DNA of 52,370 bases, from NCBI GenBank assembly GCA_008080835.1, contig VMDK01000010.1:1-52370 (forward strand), in the 5' to 3' direction. Each line of letters starts with the position of its first letter. The first letter of the stretch is position 1. The stretch comes from Sphingobacteriia bacterium (GTDB lineage: Bacteria > Bacteroidota > Bacteroidia > NS11-12g > UBA9320). Below are positions 34,103 to 42,084 of this stretch, piece after piece. The position numbers and the translations under genes were made by a program. A model generated the notes under the pieces. The model was not told where the DNA came from and ran no database searches. It saw nothing but the letters and a program-made list of their open reading frames with translations.

Positions 34103-36001
34103 ATGGGGGAGCACACAGTCAGCAGGATCATGGATCCTTCAGAACGCAAGGATTATACACGCAGACTAATCGGTGATATAAAGGCGCTTGAGTATATGCT
34201 TGAGCACGATATGTTCGAAAAGGACATTCAGCGCATTGGAGCAGAACAGGAGTTGGTGCTGGTAAACCGTGACTGGCGGCCTGCCATGAACAACATGGAA
34301 CTGCTCGAATCGATCAACGACCCTCACTATACCACGGAGATCGGTCGGTTCAATATCGAGATCAACCTCGATCCGATCGAATACAAGGGCAAGTGCTTTT
34401 CAAAACTGGAAAAGGATCTTCGAGAGTTGTTGAGCAAAGGAATTCGCTCGGCGAACAAAGCGGATACCCGCATCATGTTGACGGGTATACTTCCCACACT
34501 TACGAAGGATGTACTCCATTTTGAGTACATGAGTCCGAATGTCCGCTATGAAGCGCTCAATTCGGCCATGCATGACCAAAAGGGTGGTGATTTCGAGCTT
34601 AACATCGACGGTATCGATGAATTGATCACCAAACATCCGAACATCCTCTTTGAAGCGTGCAATACGAGTTTCCAAATACATCTCCAGATCAGACCTGAGG
34701 ACTTTGAGTCGCAATACAACTGGTCACAGCTTATAAGCGGCCCGGTGCTCAGCGTGGCAGTTAATTCACCTCTCTTGCTAGGTAAGAGACTTTGGCAAGA
34801 AACGCGCATAGCATTGTTTCAGCAAAGTGTGGACACGAGAAGCACTGGAAAACTGCAAAGAAGTCAGGAGCCACGTGTAACCTTTGGGAAAAGTTGGTTG
34901 AATGGCACAGTCGCTGAACTCTTTAAAGACAACATCTCTCGATACAACTTCTTATTCTCCTCAGCGCATTACGAGGATTCCATGCAGGCTATTGAAGAGG
35001 GCAGGATCCCGAAGTTAGGAGCATTGAATCTGCACAACGGAACCGTTTATAAGTGGAATCGCCCGTGTTATGGGGTGGGGAATGGTAAACCACATTTGCG
35101 TATTGAGAACCGATACATCCCAAGTGGCCCCACCGTGATCGATGAAATAGCCAATTCAGTATTCTGGCTTGGTCTCATGAAAGGAATGCCTGCAAAATAT
35201 TCTCAACTGCAAGATCAAATGCAATTTGAGGATGTGCGCTATAATTTCTACAATGCAGCAAGGCGTGGTCTGGCAAGTCAGTTCAATTGGTTTGGTAAGA
35301 CCGTACCTGCAAAGCGACTTCTTGAAAAAGAACTGCTTCCTTTAGCCTATGAAGGCTTGACATCAATGAACATAGCCGGGCCCGATATTCAGCGGTATAT
35401 GGATGTGATCCATAACCGAATTCGCAAGAAACAAACCGGATCCACTTGGTTGGTCAAGAATTTCTCCGAACTATTGAAGGATAGCACGGCGGCAGAGGCC
35501 AGTGTCAATATCACGAAAAAACTCTATGAGAATCAAGAGACAGGCGAACCGGTGCACACCTGGAAGCACGTGAAACCGCATCAGATAAATGCTCATAAGG
35601 AGTTCCGTACCGTGAATGCGATCATGGAAACGGATTTGTTTACTGTCAACGAAGATGACTTACTGGATCTCGTGGTTCACGTGATGGACTGGCAGCAGAT
35701 CAGACATGTTCCTGTAGAGAATTCGGATCATAAACTGGTCGGGCTGATCAATACTAAGTGCATTATTCGCTATTTGGGGCAGAAGAACAGGGGAGATGAA
35801 GCTATAGCCAAGGATATCATGCTTACCGAGTTCCCGACCATTTCATCAACAGCTACAACGAACGAAGCTATTCAAAAAATGGCGGAGTCAAGAGCTGATG
35901 CTCTCCCGGTGGTAAGTGATAATAATGAGCTTCTCGGAATCATCACCGAAAGCGATATCGTGCAGGTCGCGAATATGACCGGACGCTTCACTGACGGCTA
36001 G
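34103..36001 (+). CDS. GCS2-type carboxylate-amine ligase fused to a CBS-domain pair
   Basis: The 632-residue protein is a fusion. Residues ~30-480 form a glutamate-cysteine ligase family 2 (GCS2)-like catalytic domain (RIGAEQELVLV, EIGRFNIEINLDPIEYKG, ACNTSFQIHLQI, HLRIENRYIPSGPTVIDEIAN). Residues ~505-625 are two CBS repeats (MDWQQIRHVPVENSDHKLVGLI and MAESRADALPVVSDNNELLGII), which usually bind adenine nucleotides and regulate the attached enzyme. The substrate is unknown; GCS2 enzymes join an amino acid to a glutamate-like carboxylate. The next intact gene is a deacylase/desuccinylase-like hydrolase, suggesting make-and-break of an amide bond (inference). Confidence 0.88.
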   Translation: MGEHTVSRIMDPSERKDYTRRLIGDIKALEYMLEHDMFEKDIQRIGAEQELVLVNRDWRPAMNNMELLESINDPHYTTEIGRFNIEINLDPIEYKGKCFSKLEKDLRELLSKGIRSANKADTRIMLTGILPTLTKDVLHFEYMSPNVRYEALNSAMHDQKGGDFELNIDGIDELITKHPNILFEACNTSFQIHLQIRPEDFESQYNWSQLISGPVLSVAVNSPLLLGKRLWQETRIALFQQSVDTRSTGKLQRSQEPRVTFGKSWLNGTVAELFKDNISRYNFLFSSAHYEDSMQAIEEGRIPKLGALNLHNGTVYKWNRPCYGVGNGKPHLRIENRYIPSGPTVIDEIANSVFWLGLMKGMPAKYSQLQDQMQFEDVRYNFYNAARRGLASQFNWFGKTVPAKRLLEKELLPLAYEGLTSMNIAGPDIQRYMDVIHNRIRKKQTGSTWLVKNFSELLKDSTAAEASVNITKKLYENQETGEPVHTWKHVKPHQINAHKEFRTVNAIMETDLFTVNEDDLLDLVVHVMDWQQIRHVPVENSDHKLVGLINTKCIIRYLGQKNRGDEAIAKDIMLTEFPTISSTATTNEAIQKMAESRADALPVVSDNNELLGIITESDIVQVANMTGRFTDG

Positions 36002-36104
36002 AAACGGGGTTGTGCACACATCTGTGCGCAATTTAACCCACTCATTCATAAGGCTTTAATAATGCCAATTCAATTGAATTGTAGCAGTATTGATTATTAT
36101 TCGC

Positions 36105-36112
36105 TATCTTTA
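36105..36112 (+). promoter_or_regulatory. Near-consensus -7 box (TATCTTTA) before the broken ArsC-like gene
   Basis: One base differs from TAnnTTTG, and no clear -33 TTTG was found. It ends 24 bases before ATG 36137. Together with the good start region it suggests the gene was functional recently. Confidence 0.35.
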
Positions 36113-36136
36113 AGAAACAATTAAACGATTACGCCT

Positions 36137-36502
36137 ATGCACAACACCATTACTAAAACTGACGAGATCAGTATTCTGTAAAACCCTGATTGCAGTAAGG
36201 CAAAGAAGGTCTATGCGTATGCTCGCTCGATCGCCAACAAGGTGTCGTTCATGGAATTTTCCAGTTCACGCAAGACGGCAACCCAATGGAAACAGATCCT
36301 GATCAGTTTGGGATTGAATCCAAAGGATATCCTGGATAAGTCTAAGCCTTACCATCAGAAAAATTTAAGAGGAAGAGAGTTCGAAGACCGCGATTGGCTT
36401 AATGTGGTCATGAATAACCCGAACCTGATCCGAAGCCCTATTGCGCTGAGAGCGGGAAAGGCAATGCTGTTGGATAACCCTACGGACATCTATTATCTCT
36501 AG
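36137..36502 (+). pseudogene. ArsC/Spx-like (glutaredoxin-fold) protein interrupted by in-frame TAA
   Basis: From ATG 36137 the frame reads MHNTITKTDEISIL, then TAA at 36179-36181, then NPDCSKAKKVYAYARSI and onward without further stops to 36502, which would be 121 residues. The late part (RSPIALRAGKAMLLDNP) matches the C-terminal signature of ArsC/Spx-like proteins. The stop falls just before the position of the N-terminal active-site loop, where a Tyr (TAT/TAC) would fit. An internal ATG at 36251 would give only the last 83 residues, without the loop. It lies between the GCS2-CBS gene and the aspartoacylase-like gene. Confidence 0.75.
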
Positions 36503-36567
36503 ATTCCGTTTTAACCAACTGAATATCTGATTTTTATCAAGCACATCGCTAGCTCGATGTGAAGGTA

Positions 36568-36575
36568 TATTTTTG
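36568..36575 (+). promoter_or_regulatory. TAnnTTTG -7 box (TATTTTTG) before the aspartoacylase-like gene
   Basis: This exact match ends nine bases before ATG 36585. It indicates a promoter of its own rather than transcription only from the GCS2-CBS gene. Confidence 0.5.
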
Positions 36576-36584
36576 TGCCTTCTT

Positions 36585-37541
36585 ATGCAGAGGCCGGCAG
36601 ATTCCATCCAAATTCAATTCAACGAGCAGAGCGTCGAGGTAGGACGCATTCTCGGTGATATATGCTCGGAGACAGCCGGGAATACGGTTTTTCTCATTGG
36701 AGGTATGCACGGGAATGAGCCTTTGGGAATCCTTGCGATCAACAAAGTTCTGGATCAGATCCGAAAAGAGGGGATGAAAACCAGAGGACGCATCTTAGCA
36801 GTGGTAGGGAACTTAGAAGCAACTCGTATCACACAGAGGTACTTGTACAAAGACCTGAACCGTGTCTGGACACGTGAGAATATCGATGCACTGCACTACG
36901 GCAAACTCGACCTGCGTCATACAGAGTATCGAGAGATGAAACTCCTTTACGACAATCTACAGGAACTCATTTCTTCCGCACAGGGCGATCTATTTGTTAC
37001 CGATCTGCATACAACCTCCGGCGCAACTATACCGTTCGTGGTGACCAACAAGCTCGAAAAGTGTAAGGAATTCTGTCTCAAATTTCCGATGCCCTCCATC
37101 AGTGGGCTTACGGGGTTCTTGGATGGAACATTTTTGTCTTATGTGAATGAGCTGGGGCATGTTGGGTTGGCTTATGAGGCAGGCCAGCACAGCAGCGAAT
37201 TGTCATACACCCGATTTGAAAGCTTCATTTGGCTCACTTTATATCATGCAGGTGTGTTGGTAGATGCAGACGAGGATTTTGTGCGCTTCCATGAACACGC
37301 ATTGGTGGAGGAATTGACCACGCGAACTAATGCATTCAAGATCGTAAGCCGTTACAAGATCGAAGATGGAGAAGAGTTCGTGATGGAACCGGGGTACGTC
37401 AACTTTCAACGAATTCATCAAGGTGAGATCCTGGCTACAAATAAATATGGACCGATCCTTTCACCCTACGATGGATTCATCTTTATGCCTTTGTATCAGA
37501 AAATGGGTGAGGATGGATTCTTCATTATCAAACCGGACTAA
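36585..37541 (+). CDS. Succinylglutamate desuccinylase/aspartoacylase-family zinc hydrolase
   Basis: The 318-residue M14-like protein has the zinc motif GGMHGNEPLG (H42, E45), the arginine in YLYKDLNRVW, the third zinc ligand in VTDLHTTSGATIPFV, and a late active-site glutamate in GLAYEAGQH. The C-terminal beta domain (LSPYDGFIFMPLYQKMGEDGFFII) is typical of the AstE/AspA family. The enzyme cleaves an amide between an acyl group and an amino acid. ATG 36585 is chosen over an upstream TTG that lies inside the -7 box. Its neighbour is the GCS2-CBS ligase. Confidence 0.9.
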   Translation: MQRPADSIQIQFNEQSVEVGRILGDICSETAGNTVFLIGGMHGNEPLGILAINKVLDQIRKEGMKTRGRILAVVGNLEATRITQRYLYKDLNRVWTRENIDALHYGKLDLRHTEYREMKLLYDNLQELISSAQGDLFVTDLHTTSGATIPFVVTNKLEKCKEFCLKFPMPSISGLTGFLDGTFLSYVNELGHVGLAYEAGQHSSELSYTRFESFIWLTLYHAGVLVDADEDFVRFHEHALVEELTTRTNAFKIVSRYKIEDGEEFVMEPGYVNFQRIHQGEILATNKYGPILSPYDGFIFMPLYQKMGEDGFFIIKPD

Positions 37542-37567
37542 AAAGTCTGGTCAGACGCGTTTTTTGA
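37533..37567 (+). terminator. Possible terminator after the aspartoacylase-like gene
   Basis: The stop codon is embedded in CCGGACT-AAAA-AGTCTGG (one G-T pair). An alternative short stem GTCTG/CAGAC is followed by GCG and six T residues. The weak spacing between stem and T-run lowers confidence. Confidence 0.4.
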
Positions 37568-37594
37568 GGAGTCTGGAGAGATAAAGTATGATAA

Positions 37595-38071
37595 TCAGGG
37601 TGACCATTCCGACCTATAACGGTTCTCACTGCTATTTGTTGTCAGCCCAGTATGCTTTTTGCGTTGTAATTTTTCCTTCTCATGCTTTTCGATCATCGGG
37701 AGTAACACTTTACGCAGCATCCGCTTGAATTTGAGCTTCATTCGAAACTTGAATCCTGATGCAGTGCGTAGTTCTTTAGAGTGTGATGGATTCGATTCGA
37801 CCTGACTAGTATCTGAGATAGGAGTAGAGTCATTTTTAATGCCCTCGATATGAGCTTTACGGAACTCTTCAAAGTCATCCATTTCAACAAGTCCCATCAA
37901 AGTCTCTATCACAAAATCCTTCAAAGTGAACTCCGCTGCTTTGATGGCACGACTGTATCTGACCAATCTTTGCCTCCATTGGAGCCGGTATTTCAGGGCT
38001 TCACGATAGCTTTCTCGAAGAAGCGAAGCTAGAGTCTGAACGAATAAATACTTAATTACTGCTGAATTCAT
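37595..38071 (-). CDS. Hypothetical basic helical protein
   Basis: The product from ATG 38071 is 158 residues; a 16-residue upstream extension is possible. It looks helical, with a regular amphipathic N-terminal half (VIKYLFVQTLASLLRESYREALKYRLQWRQRLVRYS). A short acidic patch (VEMDDFEEF) follows, then a Ser-rich linker and a very basic C-terminal half (FRMKLKFKRMLRKVLLPMIEKHEKEKLQRKKH). No family was recognised. It faces the gene at 38242 across a 170-base region filled with CTTAA/TTAAG boxes, so the two are probably co-regulated. Confidence 0.6.
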   Translation of the reverse strand: MNSAVIKYLFVQTLASLLRESYREALKYRLQWRQRLVRYSRAIKAAEFTLKDFVIETLMGLVEMDDFEEFRKAHIEGIKNDSTPISDTSQVESNPSHSKELRTASGFKFRMKLKFKRMLRKVLLPMIEKHEKEKLQRKKHTGLTTNSSENRYRSEWSP

Positions 38072-38159
38072 GTCATTTACCTTTAAAGCGATTAACGCAA
38101 ACAAAGGAAGAGTAAACACTTTAAATACAGGGTTTTAAGTCTGATGTTGATGTCTTTAG

Positions 38160-38230
38160 CTTAAGTTAAGTATCCTGAACAATAACTTAAATTCTAATTA
38201 AGTTTCTTTATTATGCTTAATATGACTTAA
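38160..38230. promoter_or_regulatory. Array of CTTAA/TTAAG boxes between divergent genes
   Basis: Seven occurrences of CTTAA or its complement TTAAG lie in 71 bases: 38160 and 38161 (overlapping as CTTAAG), 38166, 38186, 38198, 38216 and 38226. A further TTAAG lies at 38136. The boxes occur in both orientations and several are 10-12 bases apart, about one helical turn. The array ends just before the start of the putative regulator gene at 38242. This looks like a multi-site operator, though the region is AT-rich and some matches will be chance. Confidence 0.5.
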
Positions 38231-38241
38231 TTTTGTGAGAG

Positions 38242-39390
38242 GTGCAAAGACTGAGCTTTCTATACCACCCTATGGAGCACGTATTCAGCCGAATACCTGG
38301 AATTACTCGTCAGTGCAGATCGTTTGTCTGTGCATGGGAGAATCAGAAAGGAAAGCTTGAATTCAAGTCGCACTTCAATGGCAACTCCGACCGTGGCTTG
38401 ATCACAGACACAAGAACCAGAGATAACATTTCGGGATACTTGAACTCCAGTCTACGCAGTCATTGGATACACCCGGACGAAGATCCATTTGATGCAGCTA
38501 CCCCGGGAGGAGTTCAGCTCGACATTGGCAGAGAAGAGGATAGGAATATCCTCATTCTCACATTCTCCGGCATCAAGGGGTTAATCATCTTACGCTTCGA
38601 TAAATTCATCAACCAATTCGGTATCACCGGGAAGAACAGGCCGTTGAACAATGAAGATAGGACCATATTGTCCGCTATTCTGACCCAATCTTTCGACACG
38701 ATCATAGACATTCACCAAGGCGACAGAGAAGTATTCTCGCCTTTGTCGAATATGAAGTCTCACCTGCAGTCTGAAATTCAGGTACTGCAGCGTGACCTGG
38801 AGATGAAAGACAGAAACTTGAGTCGTGGACTGGAAGAGTACACCGACCATATCCTCTCCAAATTGGCTGAAGCCAATGGGATCGAGATCAAACTATCCAA
38901 ACGTGCCTATGAGAAGATCGCTGAGTTTGACGGCAAGTTCACAGAATTGGAGGCTAGTCTGGAAGAAAGTCTGTCTATAGCCATGAACTCCAGCTTGGAA
39001 TTGGCGAATGAGATCATTCTCGATGAGAGCGATCTGTTCCTGCGTAAGATAAGTCCTGCAGCTACAAGCAGCCCTCAAGAGGATAGTCCGTCTGTAGGTC
39101 GCTTGACCAGAACACACCAACTTCTCGACAAATACGAGGAATCTGCCATGCAAGCCCGTAGGAACGGGGAGCCGATCATTGGAAGGGTAGTGGGGGCCTA
39201 TTGCGAACCTCCTATATCCAATGCCGCTATCACGGATTCGCTCAACAATCACAGCGATCGAATATGGGAGTTGATGATGAAGTATCCTTCGAAATGGCCA
39301 TTGATACGCAGTGAGTTCCGCTCTGTGATCAATCTGATCAGCAGACAAAAGCAAAAAAGACAAGCGGAGCTGGAAGAGAAGGTTTCTTAG
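38242..39390 (+). CDS. Putative NtrC-like regulator lacking an AAA+ core
   Basis: The 382-residue protein (GTG start; ATG 38272 is an alternative) has a globular N-terminal region (about 15-160) and a coiled-coil-like stretch (170-200). A segment near 218-265 (IKLSKRAYEKIAEFDGKFTE then LEASLEESL ... EIILDESDLFL) resembles the lid region of sigma-54 activators, where LSxxAxxxL, a glycine and a RELEN-like helix precede an EDL motif. The C-terminal ~75 residues (THQLLDKYEESAMQARRNGE ... AITDSLNNHSDRIWELMMKYPSKW) look like a helical DNA-binding or effector domain. No Walker A or GAFTGA motif is present, so it cannot be a classical sigma-54 activator. The family call is my inference from pattern. 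Confidence 0.55.
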   Translation: MQRLSFLYHPMEHVFSRIPGITRQCRSFVCAWENQKGKLEFKSHFNGNSDRGLITDTRTRDNISGYLNSSLRSHWIHPDEDPFDAATPGGVQLDIGREEDRNILILTFSGIKGLIILRFDKFINQFGITGKNRPLNNEDRTILSAILTQSFDTIIDIHQGDREVFSPLSNMKSHLQSEIQVLQRDLEMKDRNLSRGLEEYTDHILSKLAEANGIEIKLSKRAYEKIAEFDGKFTELEASLEESLSIAMNSSLELANEIILDESDLFLRKISPAATSSPQEDSPSVGRLTRTHQLLDKYEESAMQARRNGEPIIGRVVGAYCEPPISNAAITDSLNNHSDRIWELMMKYPSKWPLIRSEFRSVINLISRQKQKRQAELEEKVS

Positions 39391-39506
39391 GATTGCTTCG
39401 CGATCCTGTGCGCTCCGAATTCCGAACAAAAGCCAACGGCCTTTCGCCGTTGCTTTAATTCATTCATATCCCTTATTTAAATACATTTAAAACGGGATAT
39501 AAATGA

Positions 39507-39534
39507 CAAAAGCCCAACTGACGCTGGGCTTTTG
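39507..39534. terminator. Bidirectional terminator hairpin between the regulator gene and tRNA-Arg
   Basis: CAAAAGCCCA and TGGGCTTTTG form a 10-bp stem around an eight-base loop. It lies eight bases downstream of tRNA-Arg on the minus strand and about 115 bases downstream of the plus-strand regulator gene, with short T-runs on both strands. It occupies the middle of the ~370-base stretch 39391-39765 together with the tRNA; nothing else was seen there. Confidence 0.75.
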
Positions 39535-39541
39535 CTCTTAG

Positions 39542-39615
39542 TGACCTTGCCAGGATTCAAACCTGGAACCTTCTGATCCGTAGTCAGATGCTCTATTCAG
39601 TTGAGCTACAAGGCC
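39542..39615 (-). tRNA. tRNA-Arg (ACG)
   Basis: On the minus strand the acceptor GGCCTTG pairs with CAAGGTC (one G-T), with discriminator A. The anticodon arm is TCTGA-CTACGGA-TCAGA, giving ACG. The T arm is CCAGG-TTTGAAT-CCTGG. CCA is not encoded. Confidence 0.95.
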
Positions 39616-39626
39616 GAAACGGGCTG

Positions 39627-39634
39627 CAAATATA
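39627..39634 (-). promoter_or_regulatory. TAnnTTTG -7 box (TATATTTG) of tRNA-Arg
   Basis: On the minus strand an exact TAnnTTTG ends 11 bases before the mature tRNA 5' end. The -33 element is weak (TTCA at 19-base spacing). Confidence 0.6.
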
Positions 39635-39748
39635 ATTGCAAGGTTTGATTCTGTGAACAGATGTTCTTGATTTTTCAAGGGATTGTCGCTGCATTGTATT
39701 CTTATTCCCTAATTCATAACCGAGCGCACAACTCTGTGTGAAGCTTTT

Positions 39749-39756
39749 TACTTTTG
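39749..39756 (+). promoter_or_regulatory. TAnnTTTG -7 box (TACTTTTG) before the first TonB receptor
   Basis: This exact match ends nine bases before ATG 39766. It overlaps the upstream in-frame TTG, which supports ATG 39766 as the start. Confidence 0.5.
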
Positions 39757-39765
39757 CCACTGACC

Positions 39766-42084
39766 ATGAAGCAGTTGCGATTCCTTCTTCTAATTACTCT
39801 GATTCTGCAAAGTATACTGACTCAAGCCCAGTATAATCAAGGGGTTTATGGTCGTGTGACTGATAGAGAGACGGGAAAGGTGATCAGTGGAGTCATCGTA
39901 AGAGTTGACAAACTTGACCTTGAAGTGGTATCAAACGACCGAGGATACTTCTACATTTCGGCACCGGATGGAGATCATTTGATCGCAGCGGATCATGCGG
40001 GATTCGTATCCAGACGAGTCCCGGTAACTGTAGACTCCTCTGTCCGACTCTCCTTACGACTGGAGAAGGACCTTTTATTAGACGGAGTGACTACCACGAA
40101 CGATCTGATATCGGAAAGTGTGCTGACAGATCCGCTCAGTGGCATTATTGAGGTACCGATCAAGTATATGTCTGAGATGCCAAACCTATTGAGTGTTCAG
40201 GATGGGATCAAATCGCTGCACATGTTGCCGGGTGTGGATTTTGCACCGGATGGAGGCACGGATCTTTTTGTGCGCGGTAGCGGAGCCGGCCAGAACCTGC
40301 TCATGCTTGATGGAGCACCGGTGTACTCTCTGGTTCATGCATACGGCTATTTCTCTTACCTGGATCCGGCAGCATTGAACAGTATTAGAGTTCAGAAAGG
40401 AGTCTCACCCGCTAGTCAGGGTGGAAGAGTAGGCAGTATAGTTGATATGAAAAGTAAGCGGCTTGGTTGGGATGAAGACGTATACGCCCACATGTCGATC
40501 AATCCGATCCTGTTCACTGTAAACGCCAGCTTGCCTTTGAGCAAGTCAGGTGCATCACTATCAGCTAACTTTCGACGCACATACATAGACATACTTCTAT
40601 CTCCATTTCTGGAGGGTGTAAACTTGGCATTTGGCGATATTCATACCTCCTTACATCTTCCGTTGAAGAACGATGACGAGCTGAACATCAGCTACCTATA
40701 CGGTTCGGACAACTTAAAACTTGGATTTGGAGTATCTGACAGTGCGACGAATGTCGAATATGAATACATCGAGAATTTGAAGAACCATACGGTCACTGCT
40801 AATTACTCTCGAATGCTTGATCGCACTACTACACTGAACGCAGGTACGTATTTCAGCAATTACTCACAACTGAGGAGTATAGAGGAATTCAACCTTGACC
40901 CACAACCGGGTGAACCACAACGCATCTTGAACTCCTTGGGGATCTCAAGTGGGGAAATAGGTATACACGGGGAAATTGAGAAGATCAGAGACAATGATCA
41001 TGTAACTAAGCTAGGAATTCAGAATTCCATCCGACTTCTAAATACGGGCTACCTCACTCAAGAAAGATTCACCTCATCGGGTAGGACCTTATCGTCCGAG
41101 ACGATCGGTTCAACTAAGATCCGGGTGAGTCTGGAGGCAGCGCCCTACATAGAAGATACCTGGCGTGTGAATGACAAGGAAAAGCTCAATGTGGGTTTAC
41201 GTGTGCCCATCTATACGGCCAAAGGCATATTCGGGGTATATCCGGAGCCAAGAATATCATATAGGCGATTCTTGGATTCTTCGACGACATTAAAGGCTGC
41301 CTACGGATGGACTCATCAATTTGTGCACTTGTACAATAACGGAACAAGCACGTTCGATAATGTGATCTGGATACCATCCACCAATGACCTCAAACCGGTG
41401 TCTATGCATCAAGTGTCGGGTGGAATGGTGAAGAATCTGGGAGAAACCGTGCAATGGCTCAATGATGCATACTTCAAGACTTCACCGAATCAATTGCTCT
41501 ACATCATCGGCGACCCCGACAACTTCTTTGAATTTGAGGACAATTTCTCAGTAGGCAGGGGAACAACTGTAGGGTTTGAGAGCATGATCAAGAAATACCA
41601 CGGCATCTTTACCGGTTGGTTGGGCTACACTCTGAGCAACGCCACTTTGATGTACGAAGAGATCAATGGTGGTGAGCCTTTCCCGAACTCCACAGATCGC
41701 AGACATCAGATCAAATGTGGCTTCATGATCTCTGTCCCGCAGCTCATCATCTCATCCAATTTCGTATTTGGAACAGGAAGTCCGTTCAGTATTCCGGTAG
41801 CGAAATACCGAGACATTGAAGGTCGGACCGTTTTGTCTTTCGATAAGATCAACAACTATCGTGGCATTTCATACAACCGAGTCGATGTTCGAGTCCAATA
41901 TACATGGGGAGTTACAGAGGAGAATCACAGTCTTGAATTCTGCTTGTACAACCTGGCCGGAAGGATCAATCCATATGACATCATCGCTCAGAGAAATGAT
42001 GACTTACCGGGAAGCACCTATGAAGCATTTAATGTGTTCGGTTTCAAATTAGTACCAAGTCTGGCTTATAAACTATCGCTATGA
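39766..42084 (+). CDS. TonB-dependent receptor with carboxypeptidase-like N-domain
   Basis: The 772-residue outer-membrane protein has a signal peptide (RFLLLITLILQSILTQAQ) and a CarboxypepD_reg-like domain (GVYGRVTDRETGKVISGVIV). The plug domain reads GIKSLHMLPGVDFAPDGGTD, LFVRGSGAGQNLLMLDGAPV and VSPASQGGRVGSIVDM. A C-terminal beta-barrel follows. It imports a nutrient with energy from TonB; the substrate is unknown. The stop overlaps the start of the DUF4249 lipoprotein gene (ATGA), the usual receptor-partner pairing for DUF4249. Confidence 0.92.
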   Translation: MKQLRFLLLITLILQSILTQAQYNQGVYGRVTDRETGKVISGVIVRVDKLDLEVVSNDRGYFYISAPDGDHLIAADHAGFVSRRVPVTVDSSVRLSLRLEKDLLLDGVTTTNDLISESVLTDPLSGIIEVPIKYMSEMPNLLSVQDGIKSLHMLPGVDFAPDGGTDLFVRGSGAGQNLLMLDGAPVYSLVHAYGYFSYLDPAALNSIRVQKGVSPASQGGRVGSIVDMKSKRLGWDEDVYAHMSINPILFTVNASLPLSKSGASLSANFRRTYIDILLSPFLEGVNLAFGDIHTSLHLPLKNDDELNISYLYGSDNLKLGFGVSDSATNVEYEYIENLKNHTVTANYSRMLDRTTTLNAGTYFSNYSQLRSIEEFNLDPQPGEPQRILNSLGISSGEIGIHGEIEKIRDNDHVTKLGIQNSIRLLNTGYLTQERFTSSGRTLSSETIGSTKIRVSLEAAPYIEDTWRVNDKEKLNVGLRVPIYTAKGIFGVYPEPRISYRRFLDSSTTLKAAYGWTHQFVHLYNNGTSTFDNVIWIPSTNDLKPVSMHQVSGGMVKNLGETVQWLNDAYFKTSPNQLLYIIGDPDNFFEFEDNFSVGRGTTVGFESMIKKYHGIFTGWLGYTLSNATLMYEEINGGEPFPNSTDRRHQIKCGFMISVPQLIISSNFVFGTGSPFSIPVAKYRDIEGRTVLSFDKINNYRGISYNRVDVRVQYTWGVTEENHSLEFCLYNLAGRINPYDIIAQRNDDLPGSTYEAFNVFGFKLVPSLAYKLSL

